From Gaiellasilicea sp035553355 (GTDB lineage: Bacteria; Actinomycetota; Thermoleophilia; Gaiellales; Gaiellaceae): a stretch of DNA of 57,178 nt. The stretch spans positions 1-57,178 of the forward strand of contig DATMJW010000051.1 in assembly GCA_035553355.1 (NCBI GenBank), written 5' to 3'. The stretch's first letter is position 1; each line of letters starts with the position of its first letter. The notes under the pieces are model-generated. The model ran no database searches and was not told the origin of the DNA. It saw nothing but the letters and a program-made list of their open reading frames with translations. The translations under genes and the position numbers were made by a program. Below, piece by piece: positions 55,974 through 57,178 of the stretch.

Positions 55974-56377
55974 TAGACGCGCCTCCGCTTCCGGGGGCGG
56001 ACCCCGTTGTGGGCCTGCGGCGTCACGTCCTTGACGCCGAGGATCTCGAGCCCGGCCGCCTGGAGCGACCGGATCGCCGTCTCACGACCGGAGCCGGGCC
56101 CCTTGACGAAGACCTCGACCTTCTGCAGGCCGTGCTCCATGCCCTTGCGGGCGCACGCGTCTGCGGTGACCTGCGCTGCGAACGGCGTCGACTTGCGCGA
56201 GCCCTTGAACCCGGCGGAGCCGGCGGACTCCCACGCGATCACGTTGCCCTCCTTGTCGGTGAGGGCGACGATCGTGTTGTTGAACGACGTCTTGATGTGC
56301 GCCTGACCGATCGCGATGTTCTTGCGCACGCGCCGGCGCGCGCGGCCACGGGCCGCCTGCTTCCTCGGAGGCGCCAC
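55973..56377 (-). CDS. rpsK: 30S ribosomal protein S11
   Basis: A 134-residue uS11. GQAHIKTSFNNTIVALTDKEGNVIAWESAG is the family core, with the C-terminal NGVRPRKRRRV. It overlaps the rpsD start at one base. Confidence 0.98.
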   Translation of the reverse strand: MAPPRKQAARGRARRRVRKNIAIGQAHIKTSFNNTIVALTDKEGNVIAWESAGSAGFKGSRKSTPFAAQVTADACARKGMEHGLQKVEVFVKGPGSGRETAIRSLQAAGLEILGVKDVTPQAHNGVRPRKRRRV

Positions 56378-56378
56378 G

Positions 56379-56750
56379 CTACTTCGCCTTCTTCCCGCGG
56401 CCGACGGTCTTCTTCGGGCCCTTGCGCGTCCGCGCGTTCGTCTTCGTGCGCTGCCCGTTCACCGGGAGGCCGCGCCGATGGCGGATCCCGCGGTACGAGC
56501 CGATCTCGCCGAGCCGCTTGATCGCCTGCGTGCGCTCGCGGCGCAGGTCGCCCTCGACCTGCATGTCGTCGATGTGCGTGCGGAGGCGCGAGACCTCCTC
56601 GTCGGTGAGGTCGCGGATCTTCGTGTCCGGCGACAGGCCGAGCGCCGCGCAGATCTCGCGCGCGCTGGGCTGGCCGATCCCGTAGATGTAGGTCAGCCCG
56701 ATCTCGAGCCGCTTCTGGTTCGGGAGGTTCACTCCGGCGATGCGTGCCAA
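56379..56750 (-). CDS. rpsM: 30S ribosomal protein S13
   Basis: A 123-residue uS13: ARIAGVNLPNQKRLEIGLTYIYGIG at the N-terminus, IGSYRGIRHRRGLPVNGQRTKTNARTRKG near the C-terminus, contacting the subunit bridge. It lies next to rpsK and rpmJ. Confidence 0.98.
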   Translation of the reverse strand: MARIAGVNLPNQKRLEIGLTYIYGIGQPSAREICAALGLSPDTKIRDLTDEEVSRLRTHIDDMQVEGDLRRERTQAIKRLGEIGSYRGIRHRRGLPVNGQRTKTNARTRKGPKKTVGRGKKAK

Positions 56751-56751
56751 C

Positions 56752-56865
56752 TCAGCCCTGCCTCTGCTTGTGTCGCGGGTTGACGCAGATGACCATGGTC
56801 GTGCCGTGCCGCTTGATCACGCGGCAGCGCTCGCACATGGGCTTGACGGATGCTCTGACCTTCAT
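56752..56865 (-). CDS. rpmJ: 50S ribosomal protein L36
   Basis: A 37-residue bL36 with the C+ zinc-ribbon form: MKVRASVKPMCERCRVIKRHG, then VICVNPRHKQRQG with the third Cys and the His ligand. Its start overlaps the infA stop region. Confidence 0.97.
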   Translation of the reverse strand: MKVRASVKPMCERCRVIKRHGTTMVICVNPRHKQRQG

Positions 56866-57083
56866 CGGTGTCGGTACGTGATCCGGCCGCGGCTGAGATC
56901 GTAGGGGGAGAGCTCGACCTTCACCTTGTCTCCCGGGAGGATCCGGATGTAGTTCTTCCGCATCTTCCCCGAGATCTTCGCGAGAACGTCGTGACCGGTC
57001 TCCACGTGCACACGGAACATGGTGCTCGGGAGCGCCTCGACGACCTCGCCCTCGACCTCGATCTTCTCTTCCTTTACGGCCAA
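56862..57083 (-). CDS. infA: Translation initiation factor IF-1
   Basis: A 73-residue IF-1, an OB-fold that blocks the ribosomal A site. KIEVEGEVVEALPSTMFRVHVE and ISGKMRKNYIRILPGDKVKVELSPYDLSRGRITYRHR are diagnostic. The start is TTG with GAGG upstream. It opens the operon; its promoter lies at the window edge. Confidence 0.97.
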   Translation of the reverse strand: MAVKEEKIEVEGEVVEALPSTMFRVHVETGHDVLAKISGKMRKNYIRILPGDKVKVELSPYDLSRGRITYRHR

Positions 57084-57162
57084 TGAACCTCACAGGACGT
57101 GCGCTGGACGACGCGCACAGTTGACAGGAATTCGCGCACGGCGGAGCCGCGCTGCGGGCCTC

Positions 57163-57171
57163 ATCGTAGCA
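57163..57171 (-). promoter_or_regulatory. Extended -10 of the infA operon
   Basis: On the minus strand TGCTACGAT, an extended -10, about 80 bases before the infA TTG. The -35 lies beyond the window. A GTGCGCG direct repeat lies in the leader. Confidence 0.5.
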
Positions 57172-57178
57172 AACGCGC

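Noticed and set aside
57121..57126. Perfect TTGACA on the plus strand near the window end
   Set aside because: No -10 box at 16-18 bases on the plus strand and no gene follows; probably chance.
1..57178. CRISPR arrays, insertion sequences, prophage genes or rRNA
   Set aside because: No regularly spaced repeats, transposase, integrase or rRNA segments are present; the repeats found are single palindromes.

Overview
The window is 57 kb of very GC-rich chromosome (GC-rich third positions, many GTG/TTG starts) with actinobacterial gene families: a DUF2469 protein, a DUF4081-GNAT protein, type III pantothenate kinase, several acyl-CoA dehydrogenases and Ku. The gene content fits a deep-branching actinobacterium, with Thermoleophilia/Gaiellales the most likely placement. 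That placement is inference from gene content, not from a marker tree. There is no rRNA, CRISPR array, transposase or phage module; apart from one tRNA-Pro the window is ordinary chromosomal housekeeping plus secreted and cell-wall proteins.

Layout. 1-3.5 kb: greA (cut by the window edge), dusB, an FAD amine oxidase and a DUF4383 membrane protein. 3.5-9 kb (minus): a mechanosensitive-channel-like protein, coaX, DUF2469, folK, folB and folP, interrupted by a subtilase on the plus strand. 9-13.2 kb (plus): five overlapping genes around MoxR and DUF58. 13.2-18.1 kb (minus): GNAT, histidine phosphatase, tilS, hpt and ftsH. 18.1-24.4 kb: deoD, a diacylglycerol-kinase-like gene, an L,D-transpeptidase, a sirtuin, a thioesterase and a VanW gene broken by a perfect palindrome. 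24.4-26.5 kb: an SDR and an acyl-CoA dehydrogenase. 26.6-30.3 kb: two tandem secreted amidases and a NagZ-like hydrolase. 30.4-38.3 kb: a glutaryl-CoA-dehydrogenase-like enzyme, a secreted metallo-beta-lactamase-fold protein, an MFS transporter with its TetR neighbour, a CoA-transferase and a doubly frameshifted lysyl-oxidase-like gene. 38.3-44.8 kb: two small metabolic genes, tRNA-Pro, a Nif3-like protein, a hydrolase, a 56-residue protein behind a transcription attenuator, Ku, an acyl-CoA synthetase and DUF4396. 44.8-49.7 kb: a divergent pair of wall enzymes, a NarL-type regulator and a PBP4-type carboxypeptidase. 49.7-57.2 kb (minus): ligA, a HAD phosphatase, truA and the infA-rpmJ-rpsM-rpsK-rpsD-rpoA-rplQ operon.

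The genes form recognisable working groups: translation and transcription (infA operon, truA, tilS, dusB, greA), folate and CoA synthesis (folP, folB, folK, coaX), purine salvage (hpt, deoD), envelope remodelling (two amidases, NagZ, NlpC/P60, 3D protein, L,D-transpeptidase, DacB, VanW, FtsH), and acyl-CoA catabolism (two dehydrogenases, an SDR, a CoA-transferase and a CoA ligase).

The most unusual signals are regulatory. (1) About twenty genes have a TANNNT hexamer 6-8 bases before the start codon and no ribosome binding site, a leaderless-mRNA signature that also settles several starts. Two divergent pairs share overlapping -10 boxes. (2) Three genes appear to start with ATT or ATC. (3) A 160-base structured element between folK and the DUF2469 gene pairs directly over that gene's Shine-Dalgarno sequence. 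(4) A promoter, a short leader, a terminator and a competing antiterminator precede a 56-residue protein. (5) An 81-base perfect palindrome breaks the VanW gene. No gap longer than about 200 bases lacks a gene.
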